Source: Peribacillus faecalis (GTDB lineage Bacteria; Bacillota; Bacilli; Bacillales; DSM-1321). Taken from it: a DNA stretch of 64,000 bases. The translations under genes were made by a program, and so were the position numbers. Numbering within the stretch: the first letter of the stretch is position 1; the number at the start of each line of letters is the position of its first letter. This document shows, piece after piece, positions 20,868-29,165 of this stretch. Below the pieces are notes generated by a model. The model had not been told where the DNA came from, did not search any database, and worked only from the letters and a program-made list of their open reading frames with translations. The stretch spans positions 1 to 64,000 of the forward strand of contig NZ_JACXSI010000008.1 in the NCBI RefSeq assembly GCF_014712675.1, written 5' to 3'.

Positions 20868-21988
20868 TGGGGAAAATACCTAATGGTTTCGAGGTAATCG
20901 CGGCATTTGAACAATTTTCACCGAAGCATTTGGCAATGGAGGGCGATAAAATCGGACTTCAGATTGGAACATTGAACAAGTCGGTGAAAAACGTCATGGT
21001 TGCTTTGGACGTGCTCGAGGAAGTAGTGGATGAAGCAATCGACAAGCAAGTGGACCTCATTATTGCTCATCACCCGCTCATTTATCGTCCGCTTCAAAAG
21101 ATTGATACAAATCAGCCGGCAGGACGCATTGTCGAAAAGCTGATTAAAAATGATATTACTGTTTATGCGGCTCACACTAATTTGGATGTGACCAAAGGCG
21201 GCGTTAACGATTGGATTGCGGAAGCGTTGGAGTTGCAAAATACAAAGGTGCTTTCACCGACGTATGAAGTAGGATTGAAGAAATTGGCGGTTTTCGTGCC
21301 AAAAGAGGCTGAGCAGCAAGTTCGGGAAGCACTAGGCAATGCCGGAGCAGGCCATATCGGCGCATACAGCCACTGTACCTTTACATCGGGTGGTCATGGC
21401 ACATTCATGCCGGGGGAAGAAACAAACCCTTATATCGGCACGACAGGCCAACTGGAACGTGTCGAAGAAGTGAAAATTGAAACGGTTTTCACAGCAGATA
21501 TCGAAAAACGAGTACTTTCAGCAATGATTAAGGCGCATCCGTATGAAGAGGTGGCTTATGATATTTATTCTTTAGCCAATAAAGGCGAAATTCTTGGCCT
21601 AGGCAGAATAGGCGAACTGTCGCAAGAAATGTCACTTGAAGCATTTGCTACCTATGTCAAAAAGGCTTTTGATGTTAAAGGCGTCCGCGTAGTCGGTAAT
21701 TTGAAAGATACAGTGAAAAAGGTAGCCGTATTAGGCGGGGACGGAAATAAGTACTTTATGTCCGCTAAATTTGCAGGTGCCGATGTATATGTGACAGGTG
21801 ATATGTATTACCATACGGCCCACGATGCAATGATGGCAGGCTTGAATATCGTCGATCCCGGCCATAATATCGAGAAAGTAATGAAACAAGGTGTGACAAA
21901 TGTGTTAACAGCACACAGCAACAAGCAAAAATGGGAACTGAACATATTCCCTTCAGAAATTCATACTGATCCTTTTGTGTTTATGTGA
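20867..21988 (+). CDS. yqfO: Nif3-like dinuclear metal center protein YqfO
   Basis: A 373-residue NIF3/DUF34 protein. Metal-binding residues are in the N-terminal part (IIAHHPLIYRP, AAHTNLDVTKGGVNDWIAE) and the C-terminal part (GDMYYHTAHDAM, VDPGHNIE). The central inserted domain (about residues 130-235), typical of the longer Bacillus form, is present. It may act as a GTP cyclohydrolase-like or metal-handling protein; the function is not settled. It is translationally coupled to trmK. Confidence 0.93.
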   Translation: MGKIPNGFEVIAAFEQFSPKHLAMEGDKIGLQIGTLNKSVKNVMVALDVLEEVVDEAIDKQVDLIIAHHPLIYRPLQKIDTNQPAGRIVEKLIKNDITVYAAHTNLDVTKGGVNDWIAEALELQNTKVLSPTYEVGLKKLAVFVPKEAEQQVREALGNAGAGHIGAYSHCTFTSGGHGTFMPGEETNPYIGTTGQLERVEEVKIETVFTADIEKRVLSAMIKAHPYEEVAYDIYSLANKGEILGLGRIGELSQEMSLEAFATYVKKAFDVKGVRVVGNLKDTVKKVAVLGGDGNKYFMSAKFAGADVYVTGDMYYHTAHDAMMAGLNIVDPGHNIEKVMKQGVTNVLTAHSNKQKWELNIFPSEIHTDPFVFM

Positions 21989-22018
21989 AAAAGAGCGCTA
22001 TATGGTGCTCTTTTTTTG
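21988..22018 (+). terminator. Terminator of trmK-yqfO
   Basis: AAAAAGAGCGC and GTGCTCTTTTTTT form a stem and T-run directly after the yqfO stop. Confidence 0.85.
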
Positions 22019-22078
22019 TTGTTTTTAATAAGTTAATTTTATATTAAAAAAGTTATAAAATACATAATTTCTTAATAT

Positions 22079-22360
22079 TTGAAATAACTTAATTTCGTTA
22101 CAGCATTTTCATTTTTAACCGTTATATCAAGGACCTGAGAGTTCTCCTTGCTTTCAACAGTGATCATTTCATTCAATTCTGCTGCTGTTATTGATAAATC
22201 TAACTCTTCAATCACAAGGTTAAGAATACGCGGGCTCTCAAGAATCACATATTATGTATTCATCAACTGCAGATTTGTTTGTATTTCATTACTGTTATAA
22301 AGTGTTTCTTCATCTTCTGCTTTGTTTACTAATAATTGTGTTGAATGCTTGATAGGTAGG
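22079..22360 (-). pseudogene. Remnant of a Wzz/EpsA-type chain length protein
   Basis: On the minus strand the translation reads QLLVNKAEDEETLYNSNEIQ, then TNLQLMNT-stop-YVILESP, then VIEELDLSITAAELNEMI and TVESKENSQVLDITVKN. This aligns with the middle of the intact EpsA-like proteins encoded at 34722 (LVNKAESENSIYSSNEVSTN) and 50790. An in-frame stop interrupts it, and the N-terminal and C-terminal membrane segments are missing. The remnant is flanked by two copies of GAAATAACTTAAT (22081 and 22370). Confidence 0.75.
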
Positions 22361-22382
22361 AGTTATAAAGAAATAACTTAAT

Positions 22383-22678
22383 CGCTCTTTTATTCTAGAA
22401 AATAGTGATTTGGATTTAACAACAAATGTTGAAGTAATTACTGAACTTACAGAAGCAGTGTATGATGTGAAACTACAGAATACCTATCAAGAGCTTAATA
22501 ATGGTCTAGTCATTTATCCTGCATCCCATTTTTGTACTAAAGAGAATCAGGCAAATTGAGACTTACTTCTAAAACATTTGCAATTCATCATTTTTTAGAA
22601 TCATGGGTACCCGAAGAGGAGAACAGCGAATTAAAAATTTACGAAAAAATTGGTTATACAGATTTAGAAAAAGCCTGA
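22383..22678 (+). pseudogene. Remnant of a glycosyltransferase with DXD motif family (GT32-like)
   Basis: The frame from 22383 reads VYDVKLQNTYQELNNGLVIY and PASHFCTKENQAN. After a frameshift near 22553 it continues TFAIHHFLESWVPEEENSEL to a stop at 22678. The pattern of Tyr-Pro-x-x-x-Phe and then the Ile-His-His-x-x-x-Ser-Trp motif is the C-terminal half of the capsular-type transferases with a DXD sugar-binding motif. The DXD-containing N-terminal half is absent. Confidence 0.65.
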
Positions 22679-22714
22679 AACGATTGGCGATTTTATTGCT
22701 TAGTGAGGAGTTTA

Positions 22715-22824
22715 AGGAAATGGTTGAGATGGACCTTACATATATACAAAATAGAAGTACTTTATTAGATATTATCATTATGTTAAAAACAGTAAAAGGT
22801 ATGATTGTTGGTGAGGAGCTATAA
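22715..22824 (+). pseudogene. C-terminal remnant of a bacterial sugar transferase
   Basis: The last 35 codons of an open frame read MVEMDLTYIQNRSTLLDIII, then MLKTVKGMIVGEEL-stop. This matches the C-terminal end of EpsL/WcaJ-type phosphoglycosyl transferases, for example the intact protein at 56464 (EMDLEYIDNITFIKDWKIIF). Everything upstream of this segment is lost or fused to unrelated sequence. Confidence 0.6.
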
Positions 22825-22870
22825 TTATTATAAATTAGAAGAGTAGATATAAAGTAAGATAATGATTGGC

Positions 22871-22944
22871 ATTATTTTAGATGGGAAAAGGAGAATGTAA
22901 ATATGATATTATTTTAGATGGGAAAAGGAGAGTGTAAATATGAT
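22871..22944 (+). repeat. 37-bp tandem duplication at the galE start
   Basis: Two copies of a 37-base unit (22871-22907 and 22908-22944) differ at one position (GAGAATG versus GAGAGTG). Each contains AAAAGGAGA and ATGAT. The second copy supplies the ribosome binding site and ATG of galE. The first has an ATG at 22903 followed by three codons and TAG. Confidence 0.8.
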
Positions 22945-23917
22945 ACTAGTAGTCGGCGGAGCAGGATACATCGGCAGCCACACAGTCAAAGAATTAGTAA
23001 AGAAATATGAAGTTGTTGTCCTGGATAACCTATCCACTGGTCACCGAGAGGCAGTCGATGAGAGAGCTGTATTTGTTGAAGGTGATTTAGGAAATGCTGA
23101 GGATTTACACAAACTATTTACTGCTTACAAAATTAATGCGGTAATGCACTTTGCAGCGAATAGTTTAGTTGGTGAATCGGTTGTAGACCCACAAAAATAC
23201 TACACAAATAATGTTGGAGCGACATTAACCTTGCTGAAGGTGATGATGGAGTATGATGTGAAGAAATTCATTTTCTCTTCTACAGCAGCTACCTACGGTA
23301 TTCCGGACACAGATTTGTTGACGGAAGAAAGCCGAACAAATCCAATCAATCCATATGGTCGTTCTAAATTGATGATTGAGCAAATTTTGGAGGATTATCA
23401 TAAAGCATACGGCATGAATTATGTTGTATTGCGTTACTTTAATGCAGCCGGGGCGTATGAAACAGGGGTGATTGGTGAAAATCATAATCCTGAAACTCAT
23501 TTGATTCCGATTATTTTACAGCATTTATTAGGCGAAAGAGAAAAAATCTCTGTATTTGGTACAGATTATGAGACTAAGGACGGAACTTGCGTCAGAGATT
23601 ACATTCATGTAACAGACCTTGCAAATGCTCATATTTTATCGCTTAAGGCGCTCCTTTCCGGCAAAAAAGAAAAGGCAACATATAACTTAGGGAACGGTAC
23701 TGGCTATACGGTAAAAGAAGTGATTGATATGTGTGAGCGAATTACAGATCGTAAGGCTACGATTGAATTTTGTGAAAGACGTGCAGGCGACCCGGCACAA
23801 CTAGTTGCTTCCTCTCAAAAAATTGCAGATGAACTGGGTTGGAAGGCAGAGAGAAACTTAGAAACAATTATTTCAAGCGCATGGAATTGGCATAGTCAAA
23901 AATCAGCATTGAGATAA
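22940..23917 (+). CDS. galE: UDP-glucose 4-epimerase (first copy)
   Basis: A 325-residue short-chain dehydrogenase-type epimerase interconverting UDP-glucose and UDP-galactose. The NAD loop is GGAGYIGSH at residues 6-14, the catalytic SSTAATYG and YGRSK follow, and the C-terminal RRAGDPAQL is typical. AAAAGGAGA in the duplicated leader precedes the ATG. It stands alone behind decayed EPS genes and ahead of a terminator, so it is probably the survivor of an older EPS locus. It differs clearly from the second galE at 46640. Confidence 0.93.
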   Translation: MILVVGGAGYIGSHTVKELVKKYEVVVLDNLSTGHREAVDERAVFVEGDLGNAEDLHKLFTAYKINAVMHFAANSLVGESVVDPQKYYTNNVGATLTLLKVMMEYDVKKFIFSSTAATYGIPDTDLLTEESRTNPINPYGRSKLMIEQILEDYHKAYGMNYVVLRYFNAAGAYETGVIGENHNPETHLIPIILQHLLGEREKISVFGTDYETKDGTCVRDYIHVTDLANAHILSLKALLSGKKEKATYNLGNGTGYTVKEVIDMCERITDRKATIEFCERRAGDPAQLVASSQKIADELGWKAERNLETIISSAWNWHSQKSALR

Positions 23918-23921
23918 TAGT

Positions 23922-23969
23922 GAAGGCGGTCATCTTCAAGTGTTATGCTTGGAGATGACCGCCTTTTTT
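23922..23969 (+). terminator. Terminator of galE
   Basis: AAGGCGGTCATCTTCAAG and CTTGGAGATGACCGCCTT form a long stem, followed by TTTTT. Confidence 0.85.
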
Positions 23970-23978
23970 CTAAAATTA

Positions 23979-24148
23979 GAGCTGTCTAAGCTTAAACCTG
24001 CCATGAGGCCTACAAGATGTAGGTCACATCGGCGTTGTCACAGGACGTGACGTCTTTAGCCGATGTTCATTACTCCTGCCCATGTCTCCTTTTTCATTGA
24101 ATAAAAAGGAGACAAAACGGAAATAAAAAAGGACCAGTGACGGTTTTC
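23979..24148 (-). repeat. Modular palindromic repeat, copy A
   Basis: The copy starts with GCTGTCTAAGC-TT and CCTGCCATG, contains a nested hairpin module (TACAAGATGTAGGTCACATC ... GCCGATGTTCAT, with GTCAC...GTGAC inside), then CATGTCTCCTTTTTCAT and its complement, and ends GGACCAGTGACGGTTTTCTT. The end touches the ispH stop codon on the minus strand. It shares the outer parts with copies C and D and the inner module with copy D. Confidence 0.7.
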
Positions 24149-25099
24149 TTACGCCTCTACACTCTTCTTCACTTTAGGCAAAATTTTATTCAACGGAACT
24201 TGACGTTCGCCTTTCCAAGTAGCGGGATCATTTACATCAAATTTCTCTAAATAAGCAATGACCTCTCTCGTAATTGGCGTTGGGGTGGAAGCACCAGCTG
24301 TAACGGCTACGGTCTCAATACCTTTTAACCATTCAGGGTCAATTTCTGAAACATCTGCGACACGGTAAGCTTTAGTACCGGCAATTTCTTCGGATACTTG
24401 TGCTAAACGGTTACTGTTATTGCTGCGCGGATCTCCGACAACAATCAACAAATCAGCAGCTCCTGCTTGCTCCGCTACCGCCTCTTGTCTCGTTTGTGTT
24501 GCATTGCAAATTTCTTTATGAATCTCAGTTTGCGGATATTTCTCTTGAACGCGTTCCATAATTTCTTGCACGTCCCATTGGCTCATCGTTGTTTGGTTTG
24601 TGACGATGATTCTATCTGATTCGATGTGTAAGTCTTCGACATCCTGCAAGTTTTCAACAAGATGAACAATATCCGGTGCGACACCGATTGCGCCCTCCGG
24701 TTCGGGATGCCCTTTTTTACCGATATAAACGACATGATAACCTTGCGCTTTTTTCTCGCGAATCAGGTCATGCGTTACAGTTACGTCCGGGCATGTTGCG
24801 TCGATTGTGACAAGTCCTTTTTCTTCGGCAAGCTTTCTGATTTCAGGTGAAACCCCATGAGCGGTGAAAATTACTGTTCCGGTTTCTACTTGATTAATAA
24901 TCTCTAATCGGTTTTTTCCGTCTAACGTAATAATACCATCTTCCTCGAATGCTTCTGTGACATGGTTATTATGAACGAGCATTCCTAATATATAAATTGG
25001 TCTTGGTAATGTTTTATCTAAAGCGGCATTTCGCGCAATAATCATAGCGTCTACAACTCCGTAGCAATAGCCCCGCGGAGATATTTTTATAACTTTCAT
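24149..25099 (-). CDS. ispH: 4-hydroxy-3-methylbut-2-enyl diphosphate reductase IspH
   Basis: A 316-residue iron-sulfur enzyme catalysing the last step of the MEP isoprenoid pathway. Cluster ligands are Cys12 (RGYCYGV), the Cys of DATCPDV and the Cys of [10 protein letters not shown]. Substrate-binding motifs [17 protein letters not shown] and [11 protein letters not shown] are intact. The minus-strand start has AGGAGGTTCTAA upstream. It is probably transcribed alone or behind yqfQ. Confidence 0.96.
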   Translation of the reverse strand: MKVIKISPRGYCYGVVDAMIIARNAALDKTLPRPIYILGMLVHNNHVTEAFEEDGIITLDGKNRLEIINQVETGTVIFTAHGVSPEIRKLAEEKGLVTIDATCPDVTVTHDLIREKKAQGYHVVYIGKKGHPEPEGAIGVAPDIVHLVENLQDVEDLHIESDRIIVTNQTTMSQWDVQEIMERVQEKYPQTEIHKEICNATQTRQEAVAEQAGAADLLIVVGDPRSNNSNRLAQVSEEIAGTKAYRVADVSEIDPEWLKGIETVAVTAGASTPTPITREVIAYLEKFDVNDPATWKGERQVPLNKILPKVKKSVEA

Positions 25100-25171
25100 T
25101 TAGAACCTCCTGCAAAAAATCATCATAATACTTCTATTATATATAACGTTTGATGACTTTACAAAGTACAA

Positions 25172-25927
25172 CTAAACGAATAACCGCGGAATTGACTCAC
25201 CTGGTGCATAGCGACGGGAAGATCGATTTTGTCCTTGTATCGGAGAAGGCGGCTTAATATGCGGTTGGTGTTGAGTGATTGGCTTTTGTTCAGGTATCGG
25301 TGCCTGCTCGCTTTTTAATGGAGAGGCAACAGCAGTGTGTTCTCTATTCTCCGATTTTTGCTGTTCATCTTCTTTGCTGCCTAGTCCTTGAATAACTTTC
25401 CACACTGAAGGGATGTTTTTGACCATTGGACCGTATTGTTGAACGAGCGGGCCAAACGATTCAGCTGCTTGCAAAACTTTTTGGGTATTGTTTAACATAT
25501 TAGTAAGGTTAGCCGGATTAACGATGCTTTGCAGAATTCCTCCGCTTTCGGCAGCTGCTGTGGCGGCTGAAGCGGCGCCTCTTGTATTGTCAGAAGGCAG
25601 CGAAAAGAGCGATTGGGCAGTTGGTGCAGGTGGAGGCGGCTGCTTGTTTGAATTTCTGAACAGCTTGGAAAGAAATCCTTTCTTCTCCTGCTCCGGAGGC
25701 TCGTTAAATCCTTGCCTTGGAGGCATCATATACGATTGGGAAGGTGGTCGGTTCGGATATTGTCTATAATTCCCGCCAGGCTGATATTGCTGCTGAAGAG
25801 GGTAAGGAGGCGGCATTTGTTGCGTATTGTTTGGATAATAGTTCATGTTATAGGTCATTGGCTGCTGAACGGGATATTGATTCGGCATAAATTGATTGCG
25901 GGGCATCTGGTTATACATTCTGTTCAT
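25172..25927 (-). CDS. yqfQ: YqfQ/VrrA-like low-complexity protein
   Basis: A 251-residue protein in the position of B. subtilis yqfQ (the B. anthracis vrrA locus). Residues 1-85 are rich in Gln, Pro, Tyr, Asn and Met and look disordered (MNRMYNQMPRNQFMPNQY). A more ordered segment follows (SIVNPANLTNMLNNTQKVLQ, about 135-180), then a charged Pro-rich tail. There is no signal peptide. The start has GAGGGAGGAATATTC upstream. Repeat-rich genes of this family vary in length between strains. Function unknown; a spore-related role is only inferred. Confidence 0.82.
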   Translation of the reverse strand: MNRMYNQMPRNQFMPNQYPVQQPMTYNMNYYPNNTQQMPPPYPLQQQYQPGGNYRQYPNRPPSQSYMMPPRQGFNEPPEQEKKGFLSKLFRNSNKQPPPPAPTAQSLFSLPSDNTRGAASAATAAAESGGILQSIVNPANLTNMLNNTQKVLQAAESFGPLVQQYGPMVKNIPSVWKVIQGLGSKEDEQQKSENREHTAVASPLKSEQAPIPEQKPITQHQPHIKPPSPIQGQNRSSRRYAPGESIPRLFV

Positions 25928-26135
25928 GGTGAATATTCCTCCCTCTGAATAATTTTGACCATATTATGTTCTAATATAGCGTATGCATTTTTGGAAGGTT
26001 TGGGAATATTTCCGCTTAATCAAAAAAAGAATTTTCATAATGTAGTTGGAATTGTTGAGTTAATATAGCTTTAAGGGTAAGATAGTACAAGCAGTAATTG
26101 TTGAAAAATGCAGATTATATAAGGAGTATTACGCT

Positions 26136-27452
26136 ATGACAAACCAATTCGAAAGGTTTTCCTTTCATCCATATATTTTAAAAGCCATTGAAGAACGCGG
26201 CTTTGAGAAACCTACTGATATTCAGGAACGAGTTATTCCAGCGACATTAAAAGGCACAAGTATTATTGGGCAATCGCAAACGGGTACGGGAAAGACGCAT
26301 GCGTTCTTGCTACCGATTATGAACAAGATCGATCCGCAAAAAGAAGAAGTGCAAGCAATCATTACAGCTCCTACTCGTGAACTAGCGAACCAAATTTACC
26401 AAGAGGCGCTGAAAATTGCGGAACATTTCCCGGAAGAGTCGCCACTTACTGTTCGCTGCTATATTGGGGGAACCGATAAACAAAGAACGATTGATAAGCT
26501 AAAACAGCAACCACAACTTATAATTGGAACACCAGGAAGAATTAAAGACTTAATGGATGCGAAAGCACTGCAGGTGTATACGGCATCTACTTTAGTAGTC
26601 GATGAAGCAGATTTAATGCTTGATATGGGCTTCATTCAAGATGTTGATTATATTGCCGCACGTATGAGTGAGAAGTTTCAAATGCTTGTCTTCTCAGCAA
26701 CGATTCCGGAGAAGCTGAAACCATTCTTACAGAAGTACATGGAAAACCCGCGTTATTTCCAAGTTGATCCGAAGCAAATTACAGCTCGAAAAATCGAGCA
26801 CATTCTTATTCCACTTCGCCACCGCAATAAAGCGCAATTGTTATATGATGTTGTAACATCGTACAACCCATATTTGGCTTTAATTTTCACAAATACAAAA
26901 CAAACAGCTGATATCGTTGCGGATGATTTGATGAATAAGGGCTTGCGAGTTGGAAGATTACACGGAAACTTAAGTCCGCGTGAACGCCGCAAAATGATGA
27001 AGCAAATCAATGATCTGGAATTCCAATATGTTGTTGCGACAGACTTAGCAGCCCGAGGTATTGATATTGAAGGTGTCAGCCATGTCATTAACTATGAATT
27101 GCCGACAGATTTGGACTTCTATATTCATAGAACAGGTCGTACAGCTCGTGCTGGTTATTCAGGTATTGCAGCTACAATTTATGATTTGCCGGATGACGAT
27201 GCGTTAAATAAACTTGAAAAAATGGGCTTGACTTTCATCAATAAAGATCTTGTTAATGGTGAATGGGAAGAGACAGACGACCGCAATAAGCGTAAAAAAC
27301 GCAAGAAAACAAAAGAAGAGCTTGATGTCAGAGCGAAGCAAATCGTGAAGAAACCAACGAAGGTTAAGCCTGGCTATAAGAAGAAACAGCAATGGGAATT
27401 GGATAAATATAAAAAACGCCAACGTAAAATCGAAACAAGAAAAAAGAAGTAA
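26136..27452 (+). CDS. cshB: DEAD-box RNA helicase CshB
   Basis: A 438-residue ATP-dependent RNA helicase (YqfR), linked in B. subtilis to cold shock and ribosome biogenesis. All core motifs are visible: Q motif, SQTGTGKT (I), PTRELA (Ia), TPGR (Ib), DEAD (II), SAT (III), and HRTGRTARAG (VI). The C-terminal 70 residues are a lysine-rich RNA-binding tail. AAGGAGTATTACGCT precedes the ATG. Confidence 0.95.
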   Translation: MTNQFERFSFHPYILKAIEERGFEKPTDIQERVIPATLKGTSIIGQSQTGTGKTHAFLLPIMNKIDPQKEEVQAIITAPTRELANQIYQEALKIAEHFPEESPLTVRCYIGGTDKQRTIDKLKQQPQLIIGTPGRIKDLMDAKALQVYTASTLVVDEADLMLDMGFIQDVDYIAARMSEKFQMLVFSATIPEKLKPFLQKYMENPRYFQVDPKQITARKIEHILIPLRHRNKAQLLYDVVTSYNPYLALIFTNTKQTADIVADDLMNKGLRVGRLHGNLSPRERRKMMKQINDLEFQYVVATDLAARGIDIEGVSHVINYELPTDLDFYIHRTGRTARAGYSGIAATIYDLPDDDALNKLEKMGLTFINKDLVNGEWEETDDRNKRKKRKKTKEELDVRAKQIVKKPTKVKPGYKKKQQWELDKYKKRQRKIETRKKK

Positions 27453-27485
27453 GATGAATATTGACGGATTAAAGGGAGTGGAACA

Positions 27486-28379
27486 ATGCTAAAAATCGGT
27501 TCACACGTATCTATGAGCGGGAAGAAGATGTTATTGGCAGCCAGTGAGGAAGCTTTATCCTACGGTGCCAATACGTTTATGATTTATACTGGTGCGCCGC
27601 AAAATACGCGTAGAAAACCAATCGAGGATTTAAACATTGAAGCCGGCAAAAAACATATGGAAGAGCACGGTATGCATGACATTGTCGTTCACGCTCCATA
27701 CATTATTAATATCGGGAACTCGCTGAAGCCGGAAACATTTCAATTAGGTGTTGAGTTTTTAACATCTGAGATTCAGCGTACAGAAGCGATTGGAGCAAAG
27801 CAAATTGTGCTTCATCCAGGCGCTCATGTCGGCGCTGGCGCTGAGGAAGGCATCAAAAAGATTATTGAAGGCCTAAATGAAGTACTGACGGGCAAAGAGC
27901 AACTGCAAATCGCGCTAGAAACGATGGCGGGTAAAGGGACTGAATGCGGACGCAGCTTCGAGGAGCTGGCGATGATCATCGATGGTGTTACGCATAATGA
28001 CCGTTTATCAGTATGTTTTGATACATGTCATACGCATGACGCAGGCTATAATATTGTTGAAGACTTCGATGGTGTATTGAATGAATTCGATAAAATTATC
28101 GGTATCAATCGCTTAAAAGTGCTGCACATTAATGACAGCAAAAATGTACGTGGAGCCGGAAAAGACCGTCATGAAAATATCGGCTTTGGTCACATCGGTT
28201 TTGATGCGATTCATAAAATTGTTCATCACCCGCAATTGATGGACATTCCAAAAATCTTGGAAACGCCGTTTGTCGGTGAAGATAAAAACAATAAAAAGGC
28301 ACCTTATAAGTATGAAATCGATATGTTGAAAAAAGGTGTGTTCCAGGAAGACTTGCAAACAATCATTGCTAATTCCTGA
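27486..28379 (+). CDS. nfo: Endonuclease IV
   Basis: A 297-residue AP endonuclease (YqfS) with a TIM-barrel fold and a trinuclear zinc site. Signatures are intact: [33 protein letters not shown] and [20 protein letters not shown]. It acts in base excision repair, in B. subtilis spores among other stages. AAGGGAGTGGAAC precedes the ATG. It is probably co-transcribed with cshB (33-base gap) and ends at a terminator. Confidence 0.96.
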   Translation: MLKIGSHVSMSGKKMLLAASEEALSYGANTFMIYTGAPQNTRRKPIEDLNIEAGKKHMEEHGMHDIVVHAPYIINIGNSLKPETFQLGVEFLTSEIQRTEAIGAKQIVLHPGAHVGAGAEEGIKKIIEGLNEVLTGKEQLQIALETMAGKGTECGRSFEELAMIIDGVTHNDRLSVCFDTCHTHDAGYNIVEDFDGVLNEFDKIIGINRLKVLHINDSKNVRGAGKDRHENIGFGHIGFDAIHKIVHHPQLMDIPKILETPFVGEDKNNKKAPYKYEIDMLKKGVFQEDLQTIIANS

Positions 28380-28383
28380 TTAA

Positions 28384-28433
28384 ACGACAAAGAGGATACG
28401 CTCATATTGACGAGCATATCCTCTCTTTTGTTT
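28384..28433 (+). terminator. Terminator of nfo
   Basis: AAAGAGGATACGCTC and GAGCATATCCTCTCTTT form the stem, followed by T-rich sequence. Confidence 0.8.
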
Positions 28434-28434
28434 G

Positions 28435-28508
28435 CTCCTTTTTCATCGAGATGAATCTAAGTAACATATTCATGATGAAAAAGGATTGGTGACGGTTTTT
28501 CTTATTTC
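28435..28508 (-). repeat. Modular palindromic repeat, partial copy B
   Basis: Contains only the terminal module: CTCCTTTTTCATCGAGATGA, a short loop and TCATGATGAAAAAGGA, then the GGTGACGGTTTTTCTT end. It is nearly identical to the last 70 bases of copy C, which follows about 30 bases later. Confidence 0.7.
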
Positions 28509-28538
28509 TTAAGAAAGTATAAAATTATGAACTCGGTT

Positions 28539-28709
28539 AGCTGTCTAACCTTACACCTGCCATGCTCGGTCCTAAGCAGCCTCCCCCAAGAAACCAAAGG
28601 CGGGTTTCTTGTGTGATTCTTCTTAGTCCTCCCGCATGGCTCCTTTTTCATCGAGGTGAATCTAAGTAGCATATTCATGATGAAAAAGGATCGGTGACGG
28701 TTTTTCTTA
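28539..28709 (-). repeat. Modular palindromic repeat, copy C
   Basis: Starts AGCTGTCTAACCTTACACCT and GCCATGCTCGG. A middle hairpin (CAAGAAACC ... GGTTTCTTG) sits among C-rich sequence, followed by the TCCTTTTTCATC/GATGAAAAAGGA stem and the GGTGACGGTTTTTCTTA end. The end abuts the yqfT stop codon on the minus strand. Confidence 0.7.
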
Positions 28710-28967
28710 TTATCTTCCCGTCAGTTTCAGGAAAACGTATTCAATTTGTTTGGCACGTTCATTGCCAACAATCCCGGATATTTTATTTAAGATCATATTT
28801 CGATGGCTGTCATTGAATAGGTTATAGTTTTTTCCGTTCAGTTCCATGGCGATTTGGTCTGCCTCAGCTGTTGAGAGGGCAATACCGTTTTGCTTAGCCA
28901 ACTGCAGCAATTCTCCTCGTCTGATGTTGTTCAGTTTCATATTCACAAGGTTTTCCAAAAATTTCAC
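28710..28967 (-). CDS. yqfT: YqfT (DUF2624) small protein
   Basis: An 85-residue protein of the DUF2624 family, in the yqfT position next to nfo. The start is GTG at 28967, with AGGAGGG 5 bases upstream, giving a protein that begins MKFLENLVNMKLNNIRRGEL, as expected for the family. Longer readings upstream lack such a site. It is helical and soluble, with the motif GKNYNLFN in the middle. Function unknown. Confidence 0.88.
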   Translation of the reverse strand: MKFLENLVNMKLNNIRRGELLQLAKQNGIALSTAEADQIAMELNGKNYNLFNDSHRNMILNKISGIVGNERAKQIEYVFLKLTGR

Positions 28968-29094
28968 GTTATCCCTCCTCTTCATTAACATATGAAGAGA
29001 ACTTGGATTAGTGACCAAAAAAGTGCTTTGTTTTCCTATAAAATATGTATCGTTGGTCTGCAATGTATACTGAGAGGTTCTTAACCGAGTTTTC

Positions 29095-29123
29095 TTTACT
29101 TTTTGCTTGGAAGAGAGTATACT
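29095..29123 (+). promoter_or_regulatory. Promoter of the zinc uptake operon
   Basis: TTTACT at 29095-29100 and TATACT at 29118-29123 with a 17-base spacer. Transcription would begin near 29130, next to the Zur-box-like site. Confidence 0.6.
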
Positions 29124-29131
29124 ACAACAAG

Positions 29132-29152
29132 TAAATCGTAATGATTCTTAAA
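29132..29152 (+). promoter_or_regulatory. Zur operator-like site
   Basis: TAAATCGTAATGATTCTTAA agrees with the left half and centre of the Bacillus Zur box (AAATCGTAATNATTACGATT); the right half is degenerate. It overlaps the likely transcription start of an operon that encodes zinc uptake and Zur, so zinc-dependent autorepression is likely. Confidence 0.7.
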
Positions 29153-29165
29153 ATAGGTGATTATA

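Noticed and set aside
22603-22824. A 73-codon open frame taken as an intact gene
   Set aside because: Its first half is an out-of-frame reading of the glycosyltransferase remnant. Only its last 35 codons match the sugar transferase end, so it is annotated as a remnant.
25488-25948. Plus-strand open frames opposite yqfQ
   Set aside because: They mirror the low-complexity codons of yqfQ and have no start signals.
29157-29165. GTG at 29157 as the znuC start
   Set aside because: It overlaps AGGTGA, which is well placed for the TTG at 29166. It remains possible.
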